DNA of 56,355 nt from Synergistales bacterium (GTDB taxonomy: Bacteria; Synergistota; Synergistia; Synergistales; Aminiphilaceae). This document shows, piece by piece, positions 33,743 to 45,035 of the stretch; within the stretch, counting starts at the first letter, position 1, and every line of letters begins with the position of its first letter. The stretch is from the NCBI GenBank assembly GCA_021736445.1, contig JAIPGA010000004.1:1-56355 (forward strand), read 5' to 3'. The notes under the pieces are model-generated. The model ran no database searches, was not told where the DNA came from, and worked only from the letters and a program-made list of their open reading frames with translations. A program made the translations under genes and the position numbers.

Positions 33743-35032
33743 ATGACTGCACAGAAGGCACTGCGGCTGCAGGATGTGGAAGGCGTGGCGGAGGTCGTGG
33801 CGAACAGCTGGGTTGTCGGCGAGCTGGAGCGTGTGGTGGCCCGCTACGGCACACCGGAGGAGATCAACCGCAAGGCCCGGGAACAGGGGAGCGTAGCGGC
33901 GCTCAAGGAGCGGCTGCGGCGGGAGCGGTCGCCCTATCTGGCCGATCTGGCCTGGCTGGAAGACAGCGTCGCCGACGGGGCCTTTGTGGAGGCCGACAGG
34001 TTCGCGCGGGAACAGGGCGGTATCCCCGAAGGGGCGAACAGCCATCCCGTGACGCTGGAGCTCAGCGCGCTGCAGTACTTCCCCTGGCTGATCGCACAGG
34101 CGAAGGCCGCCATCCGCAATGGCGAGCTCCTGCCCGGTCGGTTCATCCGCGTCCGGAACATGGCCGAGCAGGAGGCCGACGGCGACCTGGCGGCGGTGGC
34201 GGCGGCCATGGGGATCCTGGGCTGCAGCTGGGTGGAGACGCGGGACACCAGGGGGACCGACGGCTCCAACGTCCACCTGGGCGGGCCCGAGACAATCACC
34301 GGCTACTTCGGCGGCGTGGGCCAGCCCAACGACCACCCGCTGCGGTGGGCCGGGGAGTTCCTCCACTACTACACCGGGTACGGCGTGCGGGAGGTGCTCA
34401 ACGTCAACCCCGGCACGGTGCTGCTGGGCTTTCTGCTCTACCGGATGGGGGTGGATATCCACTTCAAGGTCTCCGTCTTCATGGGCAACGACAACCCCTT
34501 CGCCGTGCTGAGCATGCTCTCCCTGGCCCGGCTCTTCGCCCGCGACGACGGCACGACACCGCTGTCGGGGTTCAACGTCTCCAACTCCATGACAGCGGAG
34601 ACAATCCGCCGGAGCGCCGCCCTCCGGGAGGCGCTGGGGCTCACCGAGCAGGTGCGGATCGAGCACCACATCACGGAGACCTACAGGAGCATCGTCCGCC
34701 AGCCCTACAACCGGCGCGGCGACATCGTAGAGCTGGGACGGACCGTGCCCAACCTCTCGGCCAAGCACGAAGGCGGCGATCCCGAGACCGAGGCGGCGGC
34801 CGAGGTCCCCTCGGATCTGCTGCACTACTTCCTGGCCAGGGAGGATATCGAAGCGGAGAACGCCATGGAAGGACTGGAGACCTCCTACCTCAGGAAGCAC
34901 GAAGCCGTGAACGCCACGGCGGCCGCACTGGTCCGGGCGGGGATCCCCGTGGCGGCCGCCCCGCATGCGCATCACGGAACAGGCCGAAACCGTGTAGAAT
35001 CGGAGAAACAGGCGGCATCGGTGCTGTCGTAA
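33743..35032 (+). CDS. Unrecognised conserved-looking cytosolic protein (429 aa)
   Basis: A soluble protein with no signal peptide or membrane helix. It is helix-rich at the N-terminus; the middle alternates strand-like and helix-like stretches, suggesting an alpha/beta barrel. Notable polar motifs are GGPETITGYFGG, NVNPGTVLLG, SVFMGNDNPF, EHHITETYRSI and a C-terminal PHAHHGTGRN; the His/Asn/Asp content could form a metal or cofactor site. The start has a purine-rich AAGGGGG upstream. It is the first gene of an operon with an aminotransferase 15 bases downstream, and sits behind an attenuator-like leader. I cannot assign a family; an amino-acid-related enzyme is an inference from context. Confidence 0.75.
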   Translation: MTAQKALRLQDVEGVAEVVANSWVVGELERVVARYGTPEEINRKAREQGSVAALKERLRRERSPYLADLAWLEDSVADGAFVEADRFAREQGGIPEGANSHPVTLELSALQYFPWLIAQAKAAIRNGELLPGRFIRVRNMAEQEADGDLAAVAAAMGILGCSWVETRDTRGTDGSNVHLGGPETITGYFGGVGQPNDHPLRWAGEFLHYYTGYGVREVLNVNPGTVLLGFLLYRMGVDIHFKVSVFMGNDNPFAVLSMLSLARLFARDDGTTPLSGFNVSNSMTAETIRRSAALREALGLTEQVRIEHHITETYRSIVRQPYNRRGDIVELGRTVPNLSAKHEGGDPETEAAAEVPSDLLHYFLAREDIEAENAMEGLETSYLRKHEAVNATAAALVRAGIPVAAAPHAHHGTGRNRVESEKQAASVLS

Positions 35033-35056
35033 GCTGGAAAAGGAGGAATGGCTGTG

Positions 35057-36250
35057 ATGCAGATTGCGAAACGATCCGGGCGGCTGCTCGGCGAGGCGGC
35101 CTTCGACGTGCTGGCCAGGGTCAAGGAAGAGGAAGGAAAGGGCAGGGATATCGTGAGCTTCGCCATCGGCGAACCCGACTTCGACACCCCCCAGCGCGTG
35201 AAGGACGCGGCGATCCGGGCGCTGCAGGAGGGGGCCACCCACTACACGCCCTCCCCCGGAACGGCGGCCTTCCGGCAGGCCGTGGCAAAGAAGGTCTCGG
35301 CCCAGGCGGGGGTGGCGATCACGCCGCAGCAGGTGCTGGCCTTCCCGGGGGTGAAGCCGGTGCTCTTCTGCAGCCTCATGTCCATCATCGACGAGGGCGA
35401 CGAGGTGGTCATGCCCACACCGGGCTTCCCCGCCTACGGGTCGCTGATCCGGTACGCCGGCGGAACCCCCGTGCCGCTGCCGCTCCGCGAGGACCGGGGC
35501 TTCGGCTTCGACGCCCGGGAGCTGCGGCGCCTGGTGGGGCCGAAAACGAGCGCCATCATCATCAACAGCCCCCACAACCCCACCGGCGGGGTGCTGACCG
35601 ACGAGCAGCTGCAGACCGTGGCCGATCTGGCCGAAGAGCACGACCTCTGGGTTGTCTCCGACGAGGTCTACCGGGCCTTTGTCTACGACGGGGGCCACAC
35701 GAGCTTTCTCTCCCTCCCGGGGATGCGGGAGCGCACGATCCTGGTGGACGGCTTCTCCAAGACCTACGCCATGACGGGCTGGCGGCTCGGGTACGGGGTG
35801 ATGCCCGATGAGCTGGTGCCCAGGGTGAGCCTGCTGGTGACCAATTCCGTCTCCTGTACGTCGGCGTTCACCCAGGCGGCGGGGGTGGCGGCGCTTGATG
35901 AGTGCGACGACGATGTGGCGGCCATGGTCGAGGAATACCGGGTGCGGCGGGATCTGATCGTGGAGGGGCTGAACGGCCTCCCCGGCGTCCGCTGTCCCGA
36001 ACCGCCCGGGGCCTTCTACGCCTTCGCCAACGTTACGGAGCTCTGCGCCCGCCTCGGTCTGGACGGTGCGGAGGCGCTGCAGGACTACCTGCTGGAACAT
36101 GCCGGCGTGGCCGTACTGGCCCGGAGCTGCTTCGGCGACCGCTTCCCCGGGGAGAGGGACGAGTACCTCCGTTTCTGCTATGCTACGGATAGAGCGCGTA
36201 TCGGCGAGGGGATCGACCGCCTCGCGGCGCTGCTCGGCCACAACGCCTGA
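35057..36250 (+). CDS. Class I/II pyridoxal-phosphate aminotransferase
   Basis: A protein of about 397 aa of the aspartate-aminotransferase fold I. It has IGEPDFDTP near the N-terminus, NSPHNPTGG, the SDEVYRAFVY block, the PLP lysine in SKTYAMTGWRLGY, and a C-terminal RFCYA with the carboxylate-binding Arg. AAGGAGG precedes three possible starts (ATG 35048, GTG 35054, ATG 35057); spacing favours the last two. It would transaminate an amino acid with a 2-oxo acid; specificity is not readable. It lies between the unknown gene and copZ. Confidence 0.9.
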   Translation: MQIAKRSGRLLGEAAFDVLARVKEEEGKGRDIVSFAIGEPDFDTPQRVKDAAIRALQEGATHYTPSPGTAAFRQAVAKKVSAQAGVAITPQQVLAFPGVKPVLFCSLMSIIDEGDEVVMPTPGFPAYGSLIRYAGGTPVPLPLREDRGFGFDARELRRLVGPKTSAIIINSPHNPTGGVLTDEQLQTVADLAEEHDLWVVSDEVYRAFVYDGGHTSFLSLPGMRERTILVDGFSKTYAMTGWRLGYGVMPDELVPRVSLLVTNSVSCTSAFTQAAGVAALDECDDDVAAMVEEYRVRRDLIVEGLNGLPGVRCPEPPGAFYAFANVTELCARLGLDGAEALQDYLLEHAGVAVLARSCFGDRFPGERDEYLRFCYATDRARIGEGIDRLAALLGHNA

Positions 36251-36266
36251 AAGGAGCGTGGACGCC

Positions 36267-36473
36267 ATGCAGACACTGGTGATCGATGTGCCCGACATGT
36301 CCTGCGACCACTGCGTGAACCGGATCGGCAGGGCTCTCGAAGAGGCCGGCTACCCCGGCGCTCAGGTGGACCTTGCCGGCAAGACGGTGACCGTCGCCGC
36401 CGGGGACGAGAACGCGGTGCTGGCGCTGCTCGACGACACGGGCTATCCCTCGACGGTGAAGGAACGGAGGTAG
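36267..36473 (+). CDS. copZ: Copper chaperone CopZ-like heavy-metal-binding protein
   Basis: A 68-aa single HMA domain with the metal-binding MSCDHC near residues 11-16. It would hand Cu(I) to the adjacent ATPase. AAAGGAG lies upstream of the ATG, 16 bases after the aminotransferase stop; copA starts 4 bases after its end. Confidence 0.9.
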   Translation: MQTLVIDVPDMSCDHCVNRIGRALEEAGYPGAQVDLAGKTVTVAAGDENAVLALLDDTGYPSTVKERR

Positions 36474-36477
36474 AGCG

Positions 36478-38640
36478 ATGGCGGGACAGGAGGAACGGAA
36501 CCTCAAGCGGTCGATGCTCGTGACGGGGATGACCTGCGCCACCTGCTCCCGCATCGTGGAGCGGTCGCTCCGCAAGGTGGACGGCGTGGCCTACGCGGGG
36601 GTCAACCTGGCCACGGAGACGGCCTTCGTGGTGCTCGACCGGGACATCCCCCAGGAGCGCCTGGAGGAAGCGGTCCGCAAAGCCGGGTACGGGGTGACCC
36701 ACGCGAGCCGCGAGGAACGCGAGGCGCGGCGCTATCTGGACGCCCGCAACCGGCTGGCGCTGGCCTGGAGCGTCACGGGCCCGCTGATGGTGATGATGGG
36801 CTTCCACATGGCCGGGACCCACGTGGCGGCCTACCTCTGGTTCGAGACGCTGCTGGGGGCGCTGGTGCTGCTCGCCACGGGACTGCCGACGATCCGGAGC
36901 GCCTGGATCGCCCTCACCCACGGCCACGCCAACATGGATGTGCTGGTGAGCCTGGGGACCGTGACGGCCTGGTGTACGGCCCCCGCCACGCTGGCGGGGG
37001 TTGTGGACACCTCCTTCGGGGCGCTGGGGCCGATGATCCTGGCCCTCCACCTGACCGGGCGCTATATCGAGTCCCACCTGCGGGACCGGGCCGCCAAGGA
37101 GATCAAGGCCCTGCTGAAGATCCAGGCCCGGGAGGCCCGCATCCGCACCGACGACGGCCGGGAGCTCAGTGTCCCCATCGAGGGGCTGAAGACCGGCGTG
37201 ACGGTGCTGGTGCGCCCCGGGGAACGGATCCCCGTGGACGGCCGCATCGAACAGGGGCGGACCTCGGTGGACGAATCGATGATCACCGGCGAGTCCCTGC
37301 CGGTGCAGAAAGAAGAGGGCGCCGAGGTAACCGGCGGGTCGCTGAACCTCGGCGGCGCCCTGGAGATCACGGCGACGGGGATCGGCGAGGACAGCTTCCT
37401 GGCCCGGATGATCGGGCTGATCCAGGAGGCCCAGGGCGCCAAGATCCCCATCCAGGCGCTGGCCGACCGGATCACCAACGTCTTCGTACCGGTGGTGGCC
37501 TCGCTGGCCGTGGCGAGCGGTGTCTTCTGGTATCTCGGCGTGGAGCGCTTCGGCGGCTTCCTCGACGCCGCGGGAAGCCTTCTCCCCTGGGTGACCTCCG
37601 TCCGGGAGCCCTTCTCCCTGGCGGTCTTCGCCTTCATCACCACCATCGTCATCGCCTGCCCCTGCGCCCTGGGACTGGCCACGCCCATGGCGCTGATCAC
37701 CGGGACGGGGCTGGCCTCGCGCAAGGGCATGATCATCCGGAACGCCGAGGCCATCCAGACGGCCCGGGAGATCGGTGTGGTGGTCTTCGACAAGACGGGG
37801 ACCATCACCCAGGGTGCGCCCAGGGTGGTCTGGACGAACCTCGACAGGCAGGCGCTGGCTGTGGCAGGGGCCATGGAGCGCAACTCCACCCATCCCCTGG
37901 CGACGGCCATCGCCGACTACGCACCGGACGGGCAGACCGCCGTGACAGAGCTCCGGGAGCAGGCCGGCGAGGGCGTCAGCGCCACGGTGGACGACGACGC
38001 CTGGTTTGTGGGCAAACCGAAGGAAACGGAACGGTACCGGGAGTGCTACGCCGAAGGCGCCACGGTGGTGGAGGTGCGCAAAAACGACAGGGTCGTCGGG
38101 GCCCTCGCCGTGAAGGATCCGGTGCGCGCCGACGCCGCCCGGGGGATCCGGCGCTTCCAGGAGCAGGGCATCGCCACGGTGATGGCCACCGGCGATGTGC
38201 AAGAGACCGCCGAGGCGGTGGCCCGGCAGGTGGGGATCGATGAGGTCATGGCGGGCATCAAGCCGGAGGACAAGCTCTACGTGGTGCGCCGCGCCCAGAG
38301 CAACGGCGCGAAGGTGCTCATGGTGGGCGACGGCATGAACGACGCCGCGGCGCTCAAGGGGGCCGACATCGGTGTTGCCGTGGGAAGCGGCATGGACCTG
38401 GCCATCGACAGCGCCGATGTGGTGGTCGTCAAGGGCGGTCTGCCCTCGGTGGCCGACGTGGTGGGGATCTCCACCAAGACCTTCGCCGTGATCCGGCAGA
38501 ACCTCGCCTGGGCCTTCGGCTACAATGTGGTGGCCATCCCGCTGGCCATGATGGGGCTGCTCCACCCGGTGATCGCCGAGAGCGCCATGGCGCTGAGCTC
38601 CATATCGGTGGTCCTCAACTCGCTGCGGATCAAACAGTAA
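36478..38640 (+). CDS. copA: Cu(+)-exporting P1B-type ATPase
   Basis: A 720-aa protein with one N-terminal HMA domain (MTCATC), eight predicted membrane helices, the phosphatase TGES, the transmembrane metal site ACPCALG, the phosphorylation motif DKTGT, the HP locus (STHPLA), and [14 protein letters not shown] in helix 7 and MALSS in helix 8 complete the Cu(I) signature. It pumps Cu(I) out of the cytoplasm. No CsoR or CueR gene is adjacent; expression appears tied to the amino-acid-related operon upstream. Confidence 0.95.
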   Translation: MAGQEERNLKRSMLVTGMTCATCSRIVERSLRKVDGVAYAGVNLATETAFVVLDRDIPQERLEEAVRKAGYGVTHASREEREARRYLDARNRLALAWSVTGPLMVMMGFHMAGTHVAAYLWFETLLGALVLLATGLPTIRSAWIALTHGHANMDVLVSLGTVTAWCTAPATLAGVVDTSFGALGPMILALHLTGRYIESHLRDRAAKEIKALLKIQAREARIRTDDGRELSVPIEGLKTGVTVLVRPGERIPVDGRIEQGRTSVDESMITGESLPVQKEEGAEVTGGSLNLGGALEITATGIGEDSFLARMIGLIQEAQGAKIPIQALADRITNVFVPVVASLAVASGVFWYLGVERFGGFLDAAGSLLPWVTSVREPFSLAVFAFITTIVIACPCALGLATPMALITGTGLASRKGMIIRNAEAIQTAREIGVVVFDKTGTITQGAPRVVWTNLDRQALAVAGAMERNSTHPLATAIADYAPDGQTAVTELREQAGEGVSATVDDDAWFVGKPKETERYRECYAEGATVVEVRKNDRVVGALAVKDPVRADAARGIRRFQEQGIATVMATGDVQETAEAVARQVGIDEVMAGIKPEDKLYVVRRAQSNGAKVLMVGDGMNDAAALKGADIGVAVGSGMDLAIDSADVVVVKGGLPSVADVVGISTKTFAVIRQNLAWAFGYNVVAIPLAMMGLLHPVIAESAMALSSISVVLNSLRIKQ

Positions 38641-38785
38641 TGGGTGGGGGCAGGCGGCTGCGAGCCCCGGCCGGCGTTCCCCAGAGGATGCGGAAAGCGG
38701 TGGTTCCCATGGAAGTGTGCGTTGCAGAAGAATGTGGCACAGCTCCGGCGCGGTCCATGCCTGAGCGATCGCGGGGCTCCCGCCG

Positions 38786-40354
38786 GTGAACACCCCGCCG
38801 GAGCAGGCACCCGGGGCCGAACAGATGTCGCAGGACAGGTACAAGAAGACCCTCGCCGCCACGGGAAAGCAGGCGGGGCTCGTCTTTGTCTACCGCAGCA
38901 TGGGCTATCTGCTGGGCTTTGTCGCCCAGGCGGCCATCGCCCGGCTCCTCGGCGCCGACAGCTACGGCCTCTTCTCGCTGGGCATGTCCATCACCCAGGT
39001 GGGCATGCTCATCGCCATCTTCGGCATGCAGCAGGGGCTCTCCCGGTTTCTCGGGCAGTACAACGGCCGGCGGGAGTACGGCCGCAGCCGCGTGGTGGTC
39101 CGAACGGCCTTCACCACGGGGATGGTGCTCGCCGCTGCCCTGGCGGCGGTGCTCCTGGTTTTCGGCCCGGGGATCGCCGGGGGGCTCTTCCACGAGCCGC
39201 GGCTGGTCCCGATCCTCCCCTGGTTCGCCCTGATCCTGGCCTTCAGTATCGCCAATCAGCTGCTGACGGCCGCCTTCCGGGGGTTCAAAAAGCCCTCTGT
39301 GGCCATGTTCTGCAACGAGGTGCTGCGCCGGAGCCTCCGGCTCGCCCTCTTCGGTCTGCTCTACCTGGCGGGGTTCCGACTGCTGGGGATTGTCCTGGCC
39401 ACGGTCCTCGCCTGGGCCGTCGGCGCGGCGGTCCTCGCTCTGCGGTTCCGCACACTCGGCAGAGGGCGCCCGCATCAGGAGATAACCCCGGCACTCCGGA
39501 CCGCCACGGCAAGGAAGTTCCTCCGCTTTTCCACGGGGATGTTCTTCATCACCGCCACCGGGTTCTTCCGGAATCAGGTGAACCGTCTGCTGGTCGGTGT
39601 CTTCCTGCTCTCCAAAGATGTGGGGCTCTTCACCGCGGCGATGAGCGTTTCCAAGCTGGCCACCTTCTTCCTGCAGGCCACGAACACCATCTTCGCCCCC
39701 ACCATCGCCGAGCTCTACCACAGCGGCGACCACGAGATGCTGGAAGCGCTGCACCGGACGGTGGTCCGCTGGGTGGTGTCCGCCACGCTGCCGCTGGCGA
39801 TCTGGTTCTTCCTCTTCGCCGGGGAGATCATGCTGGTCTTCGGCCCCGATTTTGTTCCCGCGGCGGATGTCCTGCGGATCCTGGCGGTGGGCCAGGTGGT
39901 GAGCGCCCTTTCCGGGCCGGTGGGACAGCTGCTTGCCATGACCAGGCACCAGCGCTGCGTGATGGCCAACAGCGCTCTGGTGGCGGCGCTGAATGTGACG
40001 CTCAATATCCTGCTGCTGCCGCGGCTGGGCATCACCGGCTCTGCCATCGCGGGGATGGTCTCGCTCTCTGCGATCAACATCCTGATGATGATCCAGGTGA
40101 AACGTCTGCTGAATCTCCAGCCCTTCTCACGGGCCTACTGGAAGCAGGGGCTCGCGGCGGCGCTCTGTACCGGGCTCTACCTGGGCCTCGGCGCGCTCCC
40201 CCTGGCCACGCCCCTCCTCCGGGCGCTCGCCGCCCTGCCGCTGGGCTACCTGCTGACGGGCGGTCTCTTCCTCCTGCTGGGCTTCGAAAAGGAGGACCGC
40301 TACGTTCTCGGCCTGGTGAAACGGCGTTTCACCAGAGCCACCACACCGAAGTGA
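38786..40354 (+). CDS. Oligosaccharide flippase family membrane protein (Wzx-like)
   Basis: A 522-aa polytopic protein of the MOP superfamily with about 12-14 hydrophobic helices. The N-terminal motif (GYLLGFVAQAAIARLLGADSYGLFSL) is typical of polysaccharide exporters. It would flip lipid-linked sugars. GTG at 38786 has a weak ribosome site and an ATG at 38825 is an alternative. No glycosyltransferase gene is nearby. The 145-base gap after copA has no clear promoter. Confidence 0.85.
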   Translation: MNTPPEQAPGAEQMSQDRYKKTLAATGKQAGLVFVYRSMGYLLGFVAQAAIARLLGADSYGLFSLGMSITQVGMLIAIFGMQQGLSRFLGQYNGRREYGRSRVVVRTAFTTGMVLAAALAAVLLVFGPGIAGGLFHEPRLVPILPWFALILAFSIANQLLTAAFRGFKKPSVAMFCNEVLRRSLRLALFGLLYLAGFRLLGIVLATVLAWAVGAAVLALRFRTLGRGRPHQEITPALRTATARKFLRFSTGMFFITATGFFRNQVNRLLVGVFLLSKDVGLFTAAMSVSKLATFFLQATNTIFAPTIAELYHSGDHEMLEALHRTVVRWVVSATLPLAIWFFLFAGEIMLVFGPDFVPAADVLRILAVGQVVSALSGPVGQLLAMTRHQRCVMANSALVAALNVTLNILLLPRLGITGSAIAGMVSLSAINILMMIQVKRLLNLQPFSRAYWKQGLAAALCTGLYLGLGALPLATPLLRALAALPLGYLLTGGLFLLLGFEKEDRYVLGLVKRRFTRATTPK

Positions 40355-40379
40355 CGCCGGGCGGGCAGGGAGCGGCGCG

Positions 40380-41507
40380 TCAGTCCACCAGCAGTTCCCA
40401 GATCGCGTTGGCCACCCGGAACCCCCTGGGGGTCAGGGCGATCCGGTCTGCGTCCATGGAGAGGAAGGCGCCGGCACAGGGGGCCAGCAGCGCTCCAACG
40501 GCGTCGAGCCGGGCCGCTCCGTAGCGTTCCGCAAAGGCGGCCCGGTCGATGCCTTCCGCTGTCCGCAGCGCCAGGATGGCCGCCTCGCGGGCGGCCGCCC
40601 GCCCCTCCAGACGCTCCGTGTAGGCCTGGGGGAGCTCCCCCCGGGCCAGGGTTTCCCTCCAGTCTTCCGGCGGCCAGTGGTTGCGGTAGCGCAGCCCCCC
40701 CAGGAACCCCCAGGCGGCGGGCCCCAGCCCAAGCACCGGCGTCCGCCGCCAGTAGGCCAGGTTGTGCCGGCAGGCTTCCCCGATGCGCGCGAAACTCGCC
40801 ACCTCGTACTGGGGCATGCCGTGCCGGGGCAGATACCACTGGCAGAACCGGTAGAAGGGATAGCCCTCGGGCAGACCGCCGGGCGGATGGTCCCCCCATG
40901 GCGTTCCCGGATGCAGCGTCAGCTGGTAGGCGGAGATGTGGCCCACACCGGCGGCAGTCACCTCCCGCAGCGTCCGGTGCCAACCCTGGAGGGTCTGTCC
41001 GCCGAGGCCGAAGAGCAGGTCGGCGCTCACCCGAAACCCCGATCCCAGGGCCGCATGGAGGGCGTCCACGGCCTGCCCGGCGCTGTAGGGACGCTGCAGC
41101 CAGGCCAGTTCGCCGTCATCCAGGCTCTGCACCCCGATGCTGACCCTGGTCACCCGCCACGCGCGCCACAGGGCGAGCTGTTCCGCCGTGAGGGTCCCAG
41201 GATTGGCCTCCACAGACACCTCGGCTCCATCCTGAAGAGGCAGACGCTCCTCCAGCAGGGCGATCAGCTCCGACCACTGCGGGGCGTCCAGGACCGTAGG
41301 GGTGCCGCCGCCGACATAGAGTGTCGACACTGGAGGGAGGACGCCCCACCGCCCCTTCCACAGATCGAGTTCCTCTCTCAGTGCCTGCAGGTAGGCGTCG
41401 GCCTCCCGTCTTCGAAGGGGCCGGCTCGGGAAGGGGCAGTAGGGACACTTGGCGAGGCAGAAGGGAACGTGGAGATAGACCCCCAGCTCACGGGGCGGCG
41501 ACCCCAT
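40380..41507 (-). CDS. hemW: Radical SAM heme chaperone HemW
   Basis: A 375-aa radical SAM protein. CLAKCPYC near residues 18-25 has the CxxxCxxC cluster motif; the GGGTPT block and VSIGVQSL follow, and a C-terminal HemW domain closes the protein. HemW binds heme and inserts it into target proteins; it was formerly mistaken for oxygen-independent coproporphyrinogen oxidase. It starts 4 bases after the lepA stop, the usual lepA-hemW pair. Confidence 0.92.
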   Translation of the reverse strand: MGSPPRELGVYLHVPFCLAKCPYCPFPSRPLRRREADAYLQALREELDLWKGRWGVLPPVSTLYVGGGTPTVLDAPQWSELIALLEERLPLQDGAEVSVEANPGTLTAEQLALWRAWRVTRVSIGVQSLDDGELAWLQRPYSAGQAVDALHAALGSGFRVSADLLFGLGGQTLQGWHRTLREVTAAGVGHISAYQLTLHPGTPWGDHPPGGLPEGYPFYRFCQWYLPRHGMPQYEVASFARIGEACRHNLAYWRRTPVLGLGPAAWGFLGGLRYRNHWPPEDWRETLARGELPQAYTERLEGRAAAREAAILALRTAEGIDRAAFAERYGAARLDAVGALLAPCAGAFLSMDADRIALTPRGFRVANAIWELLVD

Positions 41508-41511
41508 GGGG

Positions 41512-43317
<1,806 letters not shown>

Positions 43318-43516
43318 TCTGTTCACCTCTTTATCCGCCGGCGATCCGCCGTCCCTGGACGGTCGGAAGACACCGGCACCGTTGTTTCGCACAGAATCGG
43401 GGCTCCCCCACAGCTGGGGGTTCCCCTATTGTACAGCCTTCCCGCCGGAGCTTCCCCCGAACCGCATGGCAAGGACGGGGTTTCCGTCCTCTCCGGGGAA
43501 ACGCCGCAATACGCAG

Positions 43517-43551
43517 AGGGGCAACACGCCCCTGTGGAAGCGGTTGCCCCT
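43517..43551 (-). terminator. Hairpin after livF
   Basis: A perfect 9-bp stem AGGGGCAAC/GTTGCCCCT lies 36 bases beyond the livF stop. It has no U tract but is well placed to end the liv transcript. The rest of 43318-43516 shows two further GC-rich stems and no gene. Confidence 0.5.
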
Positions 43552-43587
43552 CCTTCAGCATCCCGGTCCGTGGTCCCTGCCGGTGCG

Positions 43588-44292
43588 CTACATACCCATG
43601 TAGGCCTGGCGCACCTCCTCGCTGTTGAGCAGTTCCGAGGCCGATCCGGAGAGGACGATCTGTCCCGACTGGAGGACATAGCCCCGGTCGGCGATCTCCA
43701 GGGCGTCCTGCACCATCTGCTCCACCAGAAAGACGGTGATGCCGGTCTTTTTGATCTCCAGAACGGTCTGCATCACCCGTTCCACCAGGCTCGGCATGAG
43801 CCCCAGGCTCATCTCGTCTATCATGAGCATCCGGGGCATGCTCATCAGCCCCCTGGCGATGGCCACCATCTGCTGTTCGCCGCCGCTCATGGTCTCGGCC
43901 TTCTGGTCCAGCCGCTCCTTGAGCCGCGGGAAGAGGGTGAGCACAAAGTCCAGGCGTTCGTCGATCCTGGCACGATCCCGCTGGAGATAGGCGCCCAGCT
44001 CGAGGTTCTCCCGGATGGAGAGCTTCCCGAAGAGCAGCCTCCCCTCGGGGACATAGGCGAGCCCCTTGCCCACCACCTTGGCCGCCGGCATGCCGCCGAT
44101 CTCCTCGCCGGCGAAGGTAATGCTGCCGCTGCGTGGTTTCAGAAGGCCCGAGATGCAGCGCATGGTGGTGGTCTTCCCGGCGCCGTTGGAACCCACCAGG
44201 GCCACCACCTCTCCGTCGCTCACCTCCAGGGAGATCCCGTGGAGCACGGCGATCTCGTCGTATCCCGCTACCAGGTTGCTGACCTCAAGCAT
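43588..44292 (-). CDS. livF: Branched-chain amino-acid ABC transporter ATP-binding protein LivF
   Basis: A 234-aa ATPase with Walker A GSNGAGKTT, signature MSGGEQQMVAIARGL, Walker B LMIDEMSLGL and a switch His region (FLVEQ). ABC signature and length match LivF. The ATG at 44292 overlaps livG by 8 bases. It is cytoplasmic and pairs with LivG. Confidence 0.95.
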   Translation of the reverse strand: MLEVSNLVAGYDEIAVLHGISLEVSDGEVVALVGSNGAGKTTTMRCISGLLKPRSGSITFAGEEIGGMPAAKVVGKGLAYVPEGRLLFGKLSIRENLELGAYLQRDRARIDERLDFVLTLFPRLKERLDQKAETMSGGEQQMVAIARGLMSMPRMLMIDEMSLGLMPSLVERVMQTVLEIKKTGITVFLVEQMVQDALEIADRGYVLQSGQIVLSGSASELLNSEEVRQAYMGM

Positions 44293-45034
44293 TGCCCCGT
44301 GCCCCCTTCTGTTTCTCCACGAACTTCTGTCCGAGGTACGCGGCGATGACCCGTTCGTCCTGCGCCACATTGGCGGGGACATCCTCGGCGATCTTCTGCC
44401 CGCCGTCAAGCACCACCATGCTGTCGGCGATGGGCATCACCGCCTCCATGATGTGCTCCACCAGCAGGAGGGTGATCCCCTTGTCCCGGAGCTTTTTCAC
44501 CAGCTCCACAGCCTGTTTCACCTCGCTGGAGGTCAGCCCGGCCATGGCCTCGTCGAGCATCAGCAGCTTCGGTTCCGTGGCCAGGGCCCGGGCTATCTCC
44601 AGCCGTTTCTTGCCGGCGATGGTGAGCTGGGCGGCGTAGTGGTCCTTCCGGTCCAGCATCTCGCAGAGATCGAGCATCTCCATGGCCCTCTCCCGGGCCT
44701 TGTTCGCATTCCGGTAGCGCAGGAAGGAGCCCACCATCACGTTGTCCAGCACCGTCATCTCCTGGAGCGGCATCACCACCTGGAAGGTCCGGGCCGCCCC
44801 CAGCCTGGCCACCCTGTGGGGCGGCAGCCCGGTGACATCCCTGCCGTCGAAGGTGATGGTCCCCGAGGTGGGGGGAAAGAACCCGCTGATGCAGTTGAAC
44901 AGCGTCGTCTTCCCGGCACCGTTGGGGCCGATCAGCCCGACGATGGTCCCCTCTTCCACCGAGAAACTCACTTCGTTGTTCGCCACGAGGGCGCCGAACT
45001 TCTTGGTGACATTGCGGATTTCGAGCAGTGCCAT
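44285..45034 (-). CDS. livG: Branched-chain amino-acid ABC transporter ATP-binding protein LivG
   Basis: A 249-aa ATPase with Walker A GPNGAGKTT, the LivG-typical insertion before the signature (AQLTIAGKKRLEIARAL) and Walker B LLMLDEAMAGL. The signature reads TIAGKK where LSYGQQ/LSGGE is usual, which is within the range seen in LivG. It starts 1 base from the livM stop. Confidence 0.94.
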   Translation of the reverse strand: MALLEIRNVTKKFGALVANNEVSFSVEEGTIVGLIGPNGAGKTTLFNCISGFFPPTSGTITFDGRDVTGLPPHRVARLGAARTFQVVMPLQEMTVLDNVMVGSFLRYRNANKARERAMEMLDLCEMLDRKDHYAAQLTIAGKKRLEIARALATEPKLLMLDEAMAGLTSSEVKQAVELVKKLRDKGITLLLVEHIMEAVMPIADSMVVLDGGQKIAEDVPANVAQDERVIAAYLGQKFVEKQKGARGNA

Positions 45035-45035
45035 G

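Noticed and set aside
38688-38789. 33-codon frame ending in a GTGA overlap with the flippase start
   Set aside because: The ribosome site is too close to its ATG and the sequence has no recognisable pattern; chance is likely in a GC-rich gap.
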